Shown here: positions 24,536 to 33,989 of the stretch, piece after piece
Layout: every line of letters begins with the position of its first letter
Position numbering within the stretch: the first letter of the stretch is position 1
Assembly: GCA_023391815.1 (NCBI GenBank)
Contig: JAEWAF010000051.1
Location: forward strand, 1 to 39,897
From: Pseudomonadota bacterium
GTDB lineage: Bacteria; Pseudomonadota; Gammaproteobacteria; Steroidobacterales; Steroidobacteraceae
Length of the DNA: 39,897 nucleotides
Reading direction: 5' to 3'
The notes under the pieces: generated by a model
What the model saw: only the letters and a program-made list of their open reading frames with translations
What the model was told of the DNA's origin: nothing
Database searches by the model: none
Made by a program: the position numbers and the translations under genes

Positions 24536-26281
24536 ATGGCCGAAAACGCTGTCTCGGCATCCGCTGCTCAACGCATGGCGCTGCAAGGCTTGCCACAGCG
24601 TCTCATTCAGGATGGCCTGGTCAACGAGCAGACCATGACGCAGGCGCTGATTGCGACCAAGGAGACCGACACCAACCTGGTATCGCACCTGGTGAGTAAC
24701 GGGCTGGCCGATTCGAAAGAAATCGCCATCGCCGCCGCCCAGGAATTCGGCGTGCCGCTGCTCGACCTGGACGCCGTGCAGCTCGACCTCGATGTGGTCA
24801 AGCTGGTTTCCGACAAGCTGCTCGCCAAGCACCGCGTGCTGCCGCTGCTGAAACGCGGCAAGCGCCTGTTCGTGGCGGTCTCCGATCCGACCAATCTGCA
24901 CGCGCTCGACGAGATCAAATTCCAGACCGGCCTGTCGATCGAAGCGGTCGTCGTCGAAGACGACAAGCTGCAGAAGATCGCCAACAAGACCATGGAGCAG
25001 GTCGACACGCAGATGCCGGCGCTCAGCGAGGACGACCTCGACCTGGAGAATCTCGAAGTCACCGGCGGTGACGAAGACGAGAACGCGATGACGGCCGCCG
25101 GCCGCGACGACGTGGAAGACGCGCCCATTGTCCGCTTCGTCAACAAGGTGCTGCTCGACGCGATCAAGCGCGGCGCCTCCGATATTCACTTCGAGCCTTA
25201 CGAAAAGTCCTATCGCATTCGTCTGCGCCTCGACGGCTTTCTGAAAGAAATTGCGAGCCCGCCGGTGCAACTGGCCGTGAAGCTCGCGGCTCGTATCAAA
25301 GTCATGTCGCGCCTGGACATCGCCGAACGTCGCGTCCCGCAGGACGGCCGCATCAAGATGCGCATCTCGAAGAATCGCGCCATCGACTTCCGCGTGAGCA
25401 CCTGCCCCACGCTGTTCGGTGAAAAGATCGTCGCGCGTATTCTGGATCCTTCCAGCGCGATGCTCGGCATCGACGCGCTCGGCTACGAGCCGGCGCAGAA
25501 AGAGCTGTACATGAATGCGCTGGCGCAGCCGCACGGCATGATTCTGGTCACCGGCCCGACGGGTAGCGGTAAGACCGTGTCGCTGTACACCGGTTTGAAC
25601 ATCCTCAATAAAGAGGACACGAACATTTCCACCGCCGAAGATCCGGCGGAAATCAACTTGCCCGGCGTCAACCAGGTCAACGTCAATCCCAAAGTGGGCC
25701 TGACGTTCGCCTCGGCACTGCGCGCGTTCCTGCGTCAGGACCCGGACGTGATCATGGTCGGCGAAATCCGAGATCTCGAGACCGCCGAAATAGCGATCAA
25801 GGCCGCCCAGACCGGCCACCTGGTCTTGTCCACCTTGCACACCAACGATGCGCCGAAGACGCTGACCCGTCTGATCGACATGGGCGTGAAGCCCTACGCG
25901 ATCGCGACCTCGGTGTCGCTCATCATCGCGCAGCGCCTAGCGCGCCGGTTGTGCAACAACTGCAAGGTGCCGATGGAAATGCCTGCCGAAGCGCTGCTCA
26001 AGGAAGGCTTCACGCAGGAAGAGATCGACGAGGGTATCAAGATCTACAAACCGGTCGGCTGCAGCTCCTGCACCGACGGTTACAAGGGTCGTACCGGCTT
26101 GTACCAGGTGATGCCGGTGTCGGAAGAAATCCAGCGCATCATCCTGCAGGAAGGCAACGCGGTGGATATCGCCAAACAGTCGGCCAAGGAAGGCATCTGG
26201 GATTTGCGCAAGTCGGGCCTCGCCAAAGTGAAGGCCGGCATCACCAGTCTGGAAGAGATCAACCAGTGCACGGTCGAGTGA
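24536..26281 (+). CDS. pilB: Type IV pilus extension ATPase PilB
   Basis: Cytoplasmic hexameric GspE/PulE-type ATPase that powers pilus polymerisation. The N-terminal MshEN/T2SSE_N domain covers about 20-150. The catalytic domain has Walker A GPTGSGKT, the Asp box (STAEDPAEINLPGVNQVNVN), Walker B DPDVIMVGEIRD and the His box (AAQTGHLVLSTLHTNDA). The C-terminal tetracysteine zinc site is CNNC plus CSSC. It is 581 residues from the ATG at 24536; a GTG at 24527 would add three codons. It lies after the pilins and in order with pilC and pilD. Confidence 0.97.
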   Translation: MAENAVSASAAQRMALQGLPQRLIQDGLVNEQTMTQALIATKETDTNLVSHLVSNGLADSKEIAIAAAQEFGVPLLDLDAVQLDLDVVKLVSDKLLAKHRVLPLLKRGKRLFVAVSDPTNLHALDEIKFQTGLSIEAVVVEDDKLQKIANKTMEQVDTQMPALSEDDLDLENLEVTGGDEDENAMTAAGRDDVEDAPIVRFVNKVLLDAIKRGASDIHFEPYEKSYRIRLRLDGFLKEIASPPVQLAVKLAARIKVMSRLDIAERRVPQDGRIKMRISKNRAIDFRVSTCPTLFGEKIVARILDPSSAMLGIDALGYEPAQKELYMNALAQPHGMILVTGPTGSGKTVSLYTGLNILNKEDTNISTAEDPAEINLPGVNQVNVNPKVGLTFASALRAFLRQDPDVIMVGEIRDLETAEIAIKAAQTGHLVLSTLHTNDAPKTLTRLIDMGVKPYAIATSVSLIIAQRLARRLCNNCKVPMEMPAEALLKEGFTQEEIDEGIKIYKPVGCSSCTDGYKGRTGLYQVMPVSEEIQRIILQEGNAVDIAKQSAKEGIWDLRKSGLAKVKAGITSLEEINQCTVE

Positions 26282-26322
26282 CCGCGCTTACCTGCATAGT
26301 CATCGAGGCAAGGACCTAGACC

Positions 26323-27540
26323 ATGGCCCAAGCAGCATCCAGCCAGCAATTCCCCTTTGTATGGGAAGGCACGGACAAGAAAGGCAAGCGCATCAAGGGA
26401 AAGATGCTGGCCGTCTCCGAAGCCGCGGTGAAAGCCGATCTGCGCCGTCAAGGCGTGCTCGCGAAGACCGTGCGCAAGGAAGTGCAGCTCTTCAAGAGCG
26501 GCAAGAAAGTCGATACCGCGGACATCGCACTGTTCGCGCGCCAGCTCGCCACCATGCTACAGGCGGGTATTCCGATGGTGCAGTGTTTCGACATCATCGG
26601 TAACGGTCACGACAAACCGTCGATGCAGAAGCTGGTGCTGGCGATCAAGGCCGATATCGAATCGGGCACTTCGCTGCACGAGGCCCTGGGCAAGCACCCG
26701 CTGCACTTCGACGATCTGTTCGTCAACCTGGTGGAAGCCGGCGAACAGGCCGGTGCGCTCGAGACGCTGCTCGACAAGATCGCCACCTACAAGGAAAAGA
26801 CCGAAGCGCTGAAAAAGAAAATCAAAAAGGCGTTGTTCTATCCGGCCGCGGTCATGGCGGTCGCCGTCATCGTCACGACCATTCTGCTGGTGTTCGTGAT
26901 TCCGCAGTTCGAATCGCTGTTCAGAGGCTTCGGCGCGGACCTGCCGGCGTTCACCCAGATGGTCATCGACCTGTCGAAGTTCGTGCAGGAGAGCGGCATA
27001 TACATAGCCCTCGCAGCGGGCGGCGCCGGCTACGCGTTCTTCTATTTCAAGAAGCGCTCGCGACCGATGCGCCGCTTTCTGGATCGCATGCTGCTGAAAG
27101 CACCGGTCATCGGCCCGATCATGGTCAAGGCCGCGATTGCGCGCTATGCCCGTACCCTGTCCACGATGTTCGCAGCGGGCGTGCCGCTGGTCGAAGCGCT
27201 GACTTCCGTTGCCGGCGCAACCGGCAATATCGTCTACGAGGAAGCGACGCTGAAGATCCGGGACGAAGTCGCGACCGGACAGCGCCTGCAGCGCTCGATG
27301 GAAACCACCACTCTATTCCCCAACATGGTGATCCAGATGATCGCGGTCGGCGAAGAGTCCGGCTCGCTCGATTCCATGGCCGCCAAGGTCGCGGACTTCT
27401 ACGAAGCCGACGTGGACGCGGCCGTGGATGCCATGAGCAGTTTGCTCGAGCCGCTCATCATGGCCATCCTCGGCGTGCTGGTCGGCGGCCTGGTGATCGC
27501 GATGTACCTGCCGATCTTCAAGCTCGGCGCGGTCGTGTAA
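26323..27540 (+). CDS. pilC: Type IV pilus inner-membrane platform protein PilC
   Basis: Polytopic platform protein on which PilB and PilT act. It has 405 residues with two GspF domains (about 70-190 and 270-395), each with LARQLATMLQAGIPMVQ- or ARTLSTMFAAGVPLVEAL-type starts, and three predicted membrane helices (about 170-195, 223-240 and 375-400). aagga lies 9 bases before the ATG, 41 bases after the pilB stop. A strong terminator follows, so the pilBC unit ends here. Confidence 0.97.
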   Translation: MAQAASSQQFPFVWEGTDKKGKRIKGKMLAVSEAAVKADLRRQGVLAKTVRKEVQLFKSGKKVDTADIALFARQLATMLQAGIPMVQCFDIIGNGHDKPSMQKLVLAIKADIESGTSLHEALGKHPLHFDDLFVNLVEAGEQAGALETLLDKIATYKEKTEALKKKIKKALFYPAAVMAVAVIVTTILLVFVIPQFESLFRGFGADLPAFTQMVIDLSKFVQESGIYIALAAGGAGYAFFYFKKRSRPMRRFLDRMLLKAPVIGPIMVKAAIARYARTLSTMFAAGVPLVEALTSVAGATGNIVYEEATLKIRDEVATGQRLQRSMETTTLFPNMVIQMIAVGEESGSLDSMAAKVADFYEADVDAAVDAMSSLLEPLIMAILGVLVGGLVIAMYLPIFKLGAVV

Positions 27541-27568
27541 GCTCCGACTTTATTTCCAGATACAACCG

Positions 27569-27597
27569 AACGCCGCGCTCCAGCGCGGCGTTTTTTT
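27569..27597 (+). terminator. Rho-independent terminator after pilC
   Basis: Stem aacgccgcgct / agcgcggcgtt (27569-27592), effectively 10 bp with a tcca loop, is followed by an uninterrupted run of T. It separates pilBC from pilD, which must then have its own promoter or rely on read-through. Confidence 0.9.
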
Positions 27598-27603
27598 AGC
27601 GAC

Positions 27604-28530
27604 ATGCAAGACCTGCTCGGCTCACTGCTGTACCTGCTGACCTCCTCGCCGACGGCGTGGACGGTCTCGATGCTGGTACTCGGGCTGCTGGTCGGCAGCT
27701 TCCTCAACGTGGTGATTCACCGCCTGCCCATCATGATGGAGCGGGAATGGCAGAGTCAGGCTCGGGAGATTCTCGGCCAGGATGTCTACGATCCGCCACG
27801 CGCCGAGCCGGTCGCGCAGGAGCCCTACAACCTCGTCGTGCCCCGCTCCGCCTGCCCGAAGTGCGGAGCGCAGATCACAGCGCTGCAGAACATTCCGGTG
27901 ATCAGCTATCTGTTCCTGCGTGGCGCATGCGCCAACTGCAAGACGAAGATTTCCATTCGCTATCCGTTGATCGAGTTGTTCACCGGCGTGCTCTCGGCCG
28001 CGGTGGCCTGGAAGTTCGGCTTCACTTGGTACTGTGGAGCGGCACTGGTGCTCACCTGGGCACTGGTCGCCTTGAGCGCCATCGACATCGATCATCAACT
28101 GTTACCCGACGACATCACCCTGCCGCTGCTGTGGCTCGGCCTGCTGCTCAGCCTCGCGCCGACGCTGCCGCAATTCGGCCTTCCCGCGGATCCTCGTTCA
28201 AGCATCGTGGGCGCCGTGCTCGGCTATCTGAGCCTGTGGAGCGTCTACAAGCTGTTCAAGCTGCTCACTGGCAAGGAAGGCATGGGCTACGGCGACTTCA
28301 AACTGCTCGCTGCGCTCGGCGCCTGGCTCGGCTGGCAGATGTTGTTGTTGATCATTCTGCTGTCCGCCTTCGCGGGCGCCGTGGTCGGTATCACACTGGT
28401 CGTGCTTCGCGGACGCGACCGGAATATTCCCATTCCGTTCGGCCCCTATCTCGCCGCGGCCGGGTGGGTCGCGTTGATGTGGGGAGATCGGCTGACAGGC
28501 GTCTACCTCAGCGCCACGGGCCTGAATTAG
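27604..28530 (+). CDS. pilD: Prepilin leader peptidase/N-methyltransferase PilD
   Basis: Inner-membrane aspartic protease that cleaves prepilins before Phe and N-methylates the new end. It has 308 residues. The N-terminal domain holds the zinc tetracysteine C84-X2-C87 and C109-X2-C112. The catalytic aspartates are D161 (AIDIDHQLLPD) and D231 (GMGYGDFK), in the normal bifunctional GspO/PilD arrangement. The ATG is only a few bases after the terminator T run, and no clear ribosome site is visible. coaE follows, as in Pseudomonas and xanthomonads. Confidence 0.96.
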   Translation: MQDLLGSLLYLLTSSPTAWTVSMLVLGLLVGSFLNVVIHRLPIMMEREWQSQAREILGQDVYDPPRAEPVAQEPYNLVVPRSACPKCGAQITALQNIPVISYLFLRGACANCKTKISIRYPLIELFTGVLSAAVAWKFGFTWYCGAALVLTWALVALSAIDIDHQLLPDDITLPLLWLGLLLSLAPTLPQFGLPADPRSSIVGAVLGYLSLWSVYKLFKLLTGKEGMGYGDFKLLAALGAWLGWQMLLLIILLSAFAGAVVGITLVVLRGRDRNIPIPFGPYLAAAGWVALMWGDRLTGVYLSATGLN

Positions 28531-28589
28531 CTCACAACTGCTGAATCGGCCAATTGCCCGGTCCGCATCGGCCTCCTACACTGGCCGCG

Positions 28590-29234
28590 ATGAACCAGAG
28601 TGCCCACAAGAGTTTTCGTCCGCTGCTGATCGGCTTGACCGGTGGCATCGCGAGCGGCAAGAGCGCCGTCGCGGAAATTTTCGCTCAGCTCGGTGCGCCC
28701 GTGCTGGACACCGATCAAATCGCACGCGACGTGGTCGAGCCCGGTACGCCGACGCTGGCCAAGCTGGTCGCTGAATTCGGTAGCGATATTCTGGATGCGA
28801 GCGGTCGTCTCGATCGCGCCCGCATGCGTGCTCGCGTGTTCGCCGATCCCGAGCAACGCAAGCGCCTCGAGGCCATCACCCATCCGGCCATTCGAGAAGA
28901 GCTGGCGGCCCGTGCACAACGGGCTCAAGGACCGTATCAGATTCACGTCATTCCGCTGCTCGTCGAAAGCGGCCGCGCCGACCTGTACGATCGCGTGCTG
29001 CTGGTCGACACCAGTGAGGAAGCGCAACTGAAGCGTTTGCTGGCACGAGACGGATCGAGCGAGGAACAAGCTCGACAGATTCTCGCCGCGCAGGCATCAC
29101 GCGAGGACCGGCTGGATGCGGCCGACGACGTCATCGTGAACACTGGGACGCTACAGGATCTGCATCAGTTCGTGCAGACCCTGCATCGCAACTACACGGT
29201 GCTGTCCGAGCGAATCAACGCTCAGAACTTGTAA
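28590..29234 (+). CDS. coaE: Dephospho-CoA kinase
   Basis: Final step of coenzyme A synthesis: phosphorylation of dephospho-CoA at the 3' position. It has 214 residues. The P-loop GLTGGIASGKSAV is at the N terminus, followed by the family motifs VLDTDQIARDVVEPG, AITHPAIREEL and VIPLLVESG. I chose the ATG at 28590 (MNQSAHKSFRPLLIGLTGG); the frame is open 12 codons upstream but without similarity. It is downstream of pilD. Its last 13 bases overlap the 3' end of the convergent fadL-like gene. Confidence 0.95.
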   Translation: MNQSAHKSFRPLLIGLTGGIASGKSAVAEIFAQLGAPVLDTDQIARDVVEPGTPTLAKLVAEFGSDILDASGRLDRARMRARVFADPEQRKRLEAITHPAIREELAARAQRAQGPYQIHVIPLLVESGRADLYDRVLLVDTSEEAQLKRLLARDGSSEEQARQILAAQASREDRLDAADDVIVNTGTLQDLHQFVQTLHRNYTVLSERINAQNL

Positions 29235-30640
29235 GCCAGCTGCGCGCTGACGATATCGACTGAGGACTCCTGGTGCCCGATCAGGAAGCCGCGCGCGGCG
29301 GCGTTGCCGTCGTTCTGACTCAAAGGAGCGTCGTCGGCGAACAAATGTGCGTAGCCAACATCGACAACCCATGCATTACCAGGATTCCACTGAGCACCGA
29401 TGGCCACCCACTTGCGCTCTGAATCTGGCAGTCGTGCGGTACGTGTGCTGTTCGGAACGTTCGTGCCGTCGTAGGCGACACCGCCGCGCAGTTTCCATTG
29501 ATCGTTGAGCTGATACGTCCCGCCAAGCGCATAACGCCACGTATCTTTCCAATGCTCGGGCGTCACTGACAACACGACGCCGGTGTCGCGCACGATACGC
29601 AGCTCCTGGATACTGCTCCAACCGGTCCAGGCGACATCAGCCATCAGCTCGACCTTCCCCATGCGGTGATAGAACGAAGCCGTCGCGATATCCGGTAGCT
29701 TCAAATCCACCGTGGCCGGACCGGTCGCCAGCGTCGCGCCAGGCGCGGACGCCGCCGCGATGATGTTCTGGCCAATGAGATTGGTCGAAGTCGGAGGCTC
29801 GAAACGAGCGCTGCCCTCGATCGTGTAATCGACCGTGGATCGATAAGAAAGCCCGATGCGCGTGTCATCGGAGAACTCGAACAACACGCCGACGTTGTAC
29901 CCCCAAGCACTGTCGTCGCCGCGCACGGCGCTGTGACCTTCCAGACCGGCATTGGCTTGAACCAAACCCGGCACGAGCAATGCGGGCAATTGACCCGCGG
30001 CCACCAATGCTTGCAATCCTTGCGCCACGACCGCGGTGTAATTAAACGAGTTGGTGAGCTCGGCTTGAATGTGCTGATAGTCGGCACCGATGCCGAAGCT
30101 CAGCTGCTTGTTCACTCGCCACGACAACGACGGATTGAAGTTATAAGTCCGGATCTCGTTGTCCAGCGACTGAAAACGCCCCATCCAGCCATTCCCATAT
30201 TCCAGCCTCAGACCGAACGGTGCATTGATGCCGAAACCGAAGGCAAACTGGTCGTTGATCGGAAGTGCAAGATAAGCGGCCGGCACCGCGTTCCAATCAC
30301 CTGCGTCGCCGCCCTCGTTACCCAGCGGCTGGCCGAGCGCAGCCTGAGAATTCTCGTTCTTGAATTTGGAGCTCAGCAGCACGCCGCTCGCAACCACCAG
30401 CACTTGCGTCTCCTTGAGCTTCGCGAGGCCGGCGGGATTGTAGAAAATCGTACTGGCGTCATCGGCCGCGGCCGCCGTGCCGGCAAATGCGGTGCCCAGT
30501 CTGCTCGAGCTCTGCTCCAGCAATGCGAAGCCGGACGCAAACACGCTGGAGGACGCGCAACACAGAAGCAGACCCACCGGCAATACGTATCGGCGCCCTG
30601 GCAACGCGCGCTTCACCGAAGATGAGAGTGGTTGATTCAT
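29222..30640 (-). CDS. OmpP1/FadL/TodX outer-membrane transporter
   Basis: Predicted 14-strand outer-membrane barrel for uptake of long-chain fatty acids or other hydrophobic molecules. It has 472 residues: a signal peptide (about 1-35, ending SSVFA) then the conserved N-terminal SGFALLEQSSSRLGTAFAGTAAA and IFYNPAGLAKL (NPAG plug motif). The barrel ends in a terminal Phe (LAYKF), the BAM recognition signal. FadL paralogues are common in hydrocarbon- and steroid-using gammaproteobacteria, so the substrate is open. It is convergent with coaE and divergent from the DUF72 gene. Confidence 0.93.
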   Translation of the reverse strand: MNQPLSSSVKRALPGRRYVLPVGLLLCCASSSVFASGFALLEQSSSRLGTAFAGTAAAADDASTIFYNPAGLAKLKETQVLVVASGVLLSSKFKNENSQAALGQPLGNEGGDAGDWNAVPAAYLALPINDQFAFGFGINAPFGLRLEYGNGWMGRFQSLDNEIRTYNFNPSLSWRVNKQLSFGIGADYQHIQAELTNSFNYTAVVAQGLQALVAAGQLPALLVPGLVQANAGLEGHSAVRGDDSAWGYNVGVLFEFSDDTRIGLSYRSTVDYTIEGSARFEPPTSTNLIGQNIIAAASAPGATLATGPATVDLKLPDIATASFYHRMGKVELMADVAWTGWSSIQELRIVRDTGVVLSVTPEHWKDTWRYALGGTYQLNDQWKLRGGVAYDGTNVPNSTRTARLPDSERKWVAIGAQWNPGNAWVVDVGYAHLFADDAPLSQNDGNAAARGFLIGHQESSVDIVSAQLAYKF

Positions 30641-30788
30641 GATGACCGACCAGTGTAATCGTGGACAAATACAACAAAATTGAACGCGGGCTCATGCACA
30701 GAGTTCCGCCTGTCCGTCAGCGCGCTGCCATTGCGAAAAGCGAGAATGTGACGACGGCACCCGATCCGCCAACGGATCGTTGCTGAGC

Positions 30789-31676
30789 ATGGCCCACATA
30801 CGTATTGGCATTTCCGGATGGCGTTACACTCCCTGGCGCGGGGTGTTCTACCCGAAAGATCTGCCGCAAAGACTGGAGTTGCACTACGCATCGCGTGTGT
30901 TGCCGACCATCGAGATCAACGGCTCCTTCTACTCGCTGCAATACCCGGCGAGCTATCAAAGCTGGCACGACGAAACCCCATCGGATTTCGTATTCTCGGT
31001 CAAAGGCCCGCGTTTCATCACGCATATGAAAAAACTGCGCGATGTGGAAACGCCGCTCGCGAACTTCTTTGCGTCGGGTGTGTTCAACCTGCGCCGCAAG
31101 CTCGGCCCCATCCTCTGGCAATTCCCGCCCAACTTCAGATATGACCGGGAAAAGCTCACAAAGTTCTTCGAACTGCTGCCGCGGGATACCGAAGCCGCGC
31201 TGAAGCTGGCGCGTCGCCGTGATTCGCGAATGACCGGCCGAGCCAAGCTGTCCATCGACGTGCGCCGCCCGTTGCGACATGCGATGGAGATCCGCCACGA
31301 GAGCTTCTGCGACGCCTCCTTCATCGAACTGCTCCGCGAACACAACATCGCGCTGGTGATCGCGGAAACGGCTCAGCGTTTTCCGATGATGCACGACATC
31401 ACCGCCGACTTCGTGTACATGCGCCTGCACGGGGACAAGACGCTTTACCAAAGCGGCTACAGCGATCGTGCGCTGGAGAAATGGGCCAAACGTATCGAAG
31501 CCTGGCATCGCGGCGGCGAGCTGCCCAGCACGCAGAAGGTCAGCAAGCACAAGCCGCCGTCCACGAAACCGCGAGACGTGTATTGTTACTTCGACAATAC
31601 CGATGTGAAATTGCGCGCGCCGGTGGACGCACGGACACTGATGAGAAAGCTGGGCGTTCGAGCTACTTCGTCGTGA
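30789..31676 (+). CDS. DUF72 (YecE-like) protein
   Basis: TIM-barrel protein of the DUF72/YecE family, function unknown. It has 295 residues from the ATG at 30789 (MAHIRIGISGWRYTPWRGVFYP). Family signatures are the N-terminal IGISGWRY, EINGSFYSLQ, SFVFSVKGPR-like FVFSVKGPRFITH, LGPILWQFPPNF, and near the C terminus DVYCYFDNTD. Its 3' end overlaps the opposite-strand osmoprotectant transporter gene by 14 bases. Confidence 0.9.
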   Translation: MAHIRIGISGWRYTPWRGVFYPKDLPQRLELHYASRVLPTIEINGSFYSLQYPASYQSWHDETPSDFVFSVKGPRFITHMKKLRDVETPLANFFASGVFNLRRKLGPILWQFPPNFRYDREKLTKFFELLPRDTEAALKLARRRDSRMTGRAKLSIDVRRPLRHAMEIRHESFCDASFIELLREHNIALVIAETAQRFPMMHDITADFVYMRLHGDKTLYQSGYSDRALEKWAKRIEAWHRGGELPSTQKVSKHKPPSTKPRDVYCYFDNTDVKLRAPVDARTLMRKLGVRATSS

Positions 31677-33141
31677 CCCAGCGCCGCTCGACCCAGCCGA
31701 ACCCCCACTGCACGAGCAGCGCCAGCAGTGCCGCGGGGACCGCGCCTTCGAGAATCAAATTCGTATCATCCAGTCGGATGCCGGTGAGGATGGGCTGACC
31801 ATAGCCACCCGCGCCGATCAACGCCCCGAGCGTCGCTGTGCCCACATTGATCACGGCTGCCGTTCTTACGCCGGCGAGCATCGAGCGCGCCGCTAGCGGC
31901 AATTCGATATAGCGTAGCCTCGCTATCCGCGGCAACCCCAGTGCTTCTGCAGATTCGCGCAGGTCGCGTGGAATGTCTGCCAACCCCGTGTGAGTGTTTC
32001 TGAGAATCGGCAGCACACTGTATAGAAACAGTGCCACGATGGCAGGCGCGTAACCGATCCCGAGCCAGGGAATCAGAAAGACCAACAACGCCAGCGCGGG
32101 CAATGTTTGCAGAATATCGGCGATTGCAAACACCACCCGTCCCACTCCACGGCGATAGAACGCAACGATGCCCAAAGGCACAGCGACCAGTAGCGCCAGT
32201 CCGAGCGAGATACCAACCATCGCCAGATGTTCACGGGTCCGCTGCCAGATGCGCGAGGCTCGCGACTGCACCTTGGCATCGGCGCTTACTTTCAACTGAT
32301 CACGCAGGAAGCTGGCCGCGATCTGCGCTTCAGGCTCGCGATCCAGCGCGGCGCGAGCATTCATCTTGGTCATGGCTGATTCGTCAATGCGGCCGCCCAG
32401 GCGATTCAACGATTGGCGAATCGCATCGGGCACGTCGTTGCGACAGAGAAGGATGGCGTCGTAGACCGGAAAGAACCTGGCGTCGTCCACCAGCGTCGTC
32501 AGGTCATAGTGAATGATCTCGGCGTCCGTGGAATAGAGATCGGTGACATCCAGCGATCCCGACGCCAGCCCGCGATACGCGAGGTCATGCGACAGACCAC
32601 GAACATCCTGCTGCGGCAGGCGATAGCGGGCACGAATCCCCGGCCACCCATCGGCGCGCTCCATGAACTCGTTGCTGAAGCCGAAGCGGAGCGTCGGATG
32701 GTCGGCGAGCTGCGACATGCGCGTGATTCCCAACTCGGCGGCACGATCACGCCTCATGCCCAACACATAGGTGTTGTTGAAGCCGAGCGATGCGGAGGTC
32801 CAGATCGATTGACGCTCGATGACCTCGCGTAGCTCGGCATCGCTACTGATGTTCTGTTTCGAGAAGATTTCAGTGCGAAGCGTGCCGGTGTACTCGGGAT
32901 AGCACTGAATGTCGCCGCGAATCAGAGCGCTCCACAGCACTCGCGTACCGCCGAGCTGCCGTCGATGCTCGGCGTCGTAGCCCGCTTCTTCAGTCAGCTG
33001 AGTCGCGATCTCGCCAAGGATGACTGACTCGGTGAACGCCTTGGAACCGATAATCGTCGGAGCGCCGAGCGCCGCCGGGCCGGAGCTCAGTACGGCAATC
33101 ATCAGCATGAGTTTTAACTGGCGGCACAGAGACTCAGACAT
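31663..33141 (-). CDS. Osmoprotectant ABC transporter, binding protein-permease fusion
   Basis: Fusion of two ABC transporter parts in 492 residues. A signal peptide (about 1-27) precedes an OpuAC-type periplasmic binding domain (about 28-290: IGSKAFTESVILGEI, LGGTRVLWSALIRGDIQCYPEYTGT). A BPD_transp_1 permease domain (about 305-490) follows, with the EAA-loop-like LRESAEALGLPRIARLRYIELPLA. The likely substrates are glycine betaine, choline or related compounds. The more familiar OpuBC-type fusion has the permease first. The ATG at 33139-33141 overlaps the ATPase stop by 8 bases, indicating coupling. Confidence 0.88.
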   Translation of the reverse strand: MSESLCRQLKLMLMIAVLSSGPAALGAPTIIGSKAFTESVILGEIATQLTEEAGYDAEHRRQLGGTRVLWSALIRGDIQCYPEYTGTLRTEIFSKQNISSDAELREVIERQSIWTSASLGFNNTYVLGMRRDRAAELGITRMSQLADHPTLRFGFSNEFMERADGWPGIRARYRLPQQDVRGLSHDLAYRGLASGSLDVTDLYSTDAEIIHYDLTTLVDDARFFPVYDAILLCRNDVPDAIRQSLNRLGGRIDESAMTKMNARAALDREPEAQIAASFLRDQLKVSADAKVQSRASRIWQRTREHLAMVGISLGLALLVAVPLGIVAFYRRGVGRVVFAIADILQTLPALALLVFLIPWLGIGYAPAIVALFLYSVLPILRNTHTGLADIPRDLRESAEALGLPRIARLRYIELPLAARSMLAGVRTAAVINVGTATLGALIGAGGYGQPILTGIRLDDTNLILEGAVPAALLALLVQWGFGWVERRWVTTK

Positions 33142-33889
33142 CGAGCGCCTCTGCGTGTAACCCACGCTGCGCTTTCACGAAGTCGCTGACGAATTGCTCG
33201 GCGGGCGTGTCGCTGAGGTCTCGATAGCTGCCCCGCTGCACGATCTTGCCTTCCCGCATCAACACGATGTGTTGCGAAAAGAAGGCGGCTTCCGCCATGT
33301 CGTGAGTCACCAGCAGCACGGACTTTTTCAATCGTTGAAACAGGCGACGCAAATCCTCCTGCAGGCCGTGCCGTACCATGGGATCGAGCGCACCCAAGGG
33401 CTCATCGAGCAGCAGGACGGCCGGATCGAGCATCAGCGCACGCATCAGGCTCACGCGTTGCCGCTGACCGCCGGAGAGATTGTTGGGAAACCGATCCAGC
33501 GCATCCAACGGCAGTTGCACCAGTTCCGCCAGCTCGGCGATGCGATTCGTGATCCACTCGCGGTCGCGTTTCAGAAAGCGCGCGGCCAATGTCACGTTAT
33601 CCACGGCGCTCAAATGAGGGAACAAGCCGCCGGACTGGATGACATACCCGATGCGATGGCGAGTTTCGATCAGAGTATCCGGCGCCAGCGCGCGACCGGT
33701 GATGAACACCGAGCCCTGTTGAGGCCACACCAACCCGATGGCCAGCTTGAGCAGCGTCGACTTGCCACAGCCGCTCGGTCCGATCAACGCGACGGTCTCG
33801 CCCGGTTCGACGCGCAGGGTAACGTCATCGACCGCGACCGCGTGCGTATAGCGGTGTGTCACATGTTCGAAAGCGATGGCGCTGCTCAT
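33134..33889 (-). CDS. Osmoprotectant-type ABC transporter ATPase
   Basis: ATP-binding subunit of 251 residues with Walker A GPSGCGKST, Q loop, signature LSGGQRQRV, Walker B VLLLDEPLGALD and the switch His in LLVTHDMAEA. It most resembles the OpuBA/OpuCA/ProV class but lacks C-terminal CBS domains, so osmotic gating through CBS is not expected. It is the first gene of the two-gene operon with the binding-protein-permease fusion, and diverges from moxR. Confidence 0.91.
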   Translation of the reverse strand: MSSAIAFEHVTHRYTHAVAVDDVTLRVEPGETVALIGPSGCGKSTLLKLAIGLVWPQQGSVFITGRALAPDTLIETRHRIGYVIQSGGLFPHLSAVDNVTLAARFLKRDREWITNRIAELAELVQLPLDALDRFPNNLSGGQRQRVSLMRALMLDPAVLLLDEPLGALDPMVRHGLQEDLRRLFQRLKKSVLLVTHDMAEAAFFSQHIVLMREGKIVQRGSYRDLSDTPAEQFVSDFVKAQRGLHAEALDV

Positions 33890-33989
33890 GAGCCTGCAAG
33901 CTTAAAGCAAAGCTCGCGGCGCTCCCACCCGGCAGCACAAATCGGCCGACGATTGCATCTGCGCTGCCCGAAGTGGACACTCGCTGACT

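Noticed and set aside
24350..25840. Open frame of 496 codons opposite pilB
   Set aside because: Antisense shadow; pilB is intact with all motifs on the other strand.
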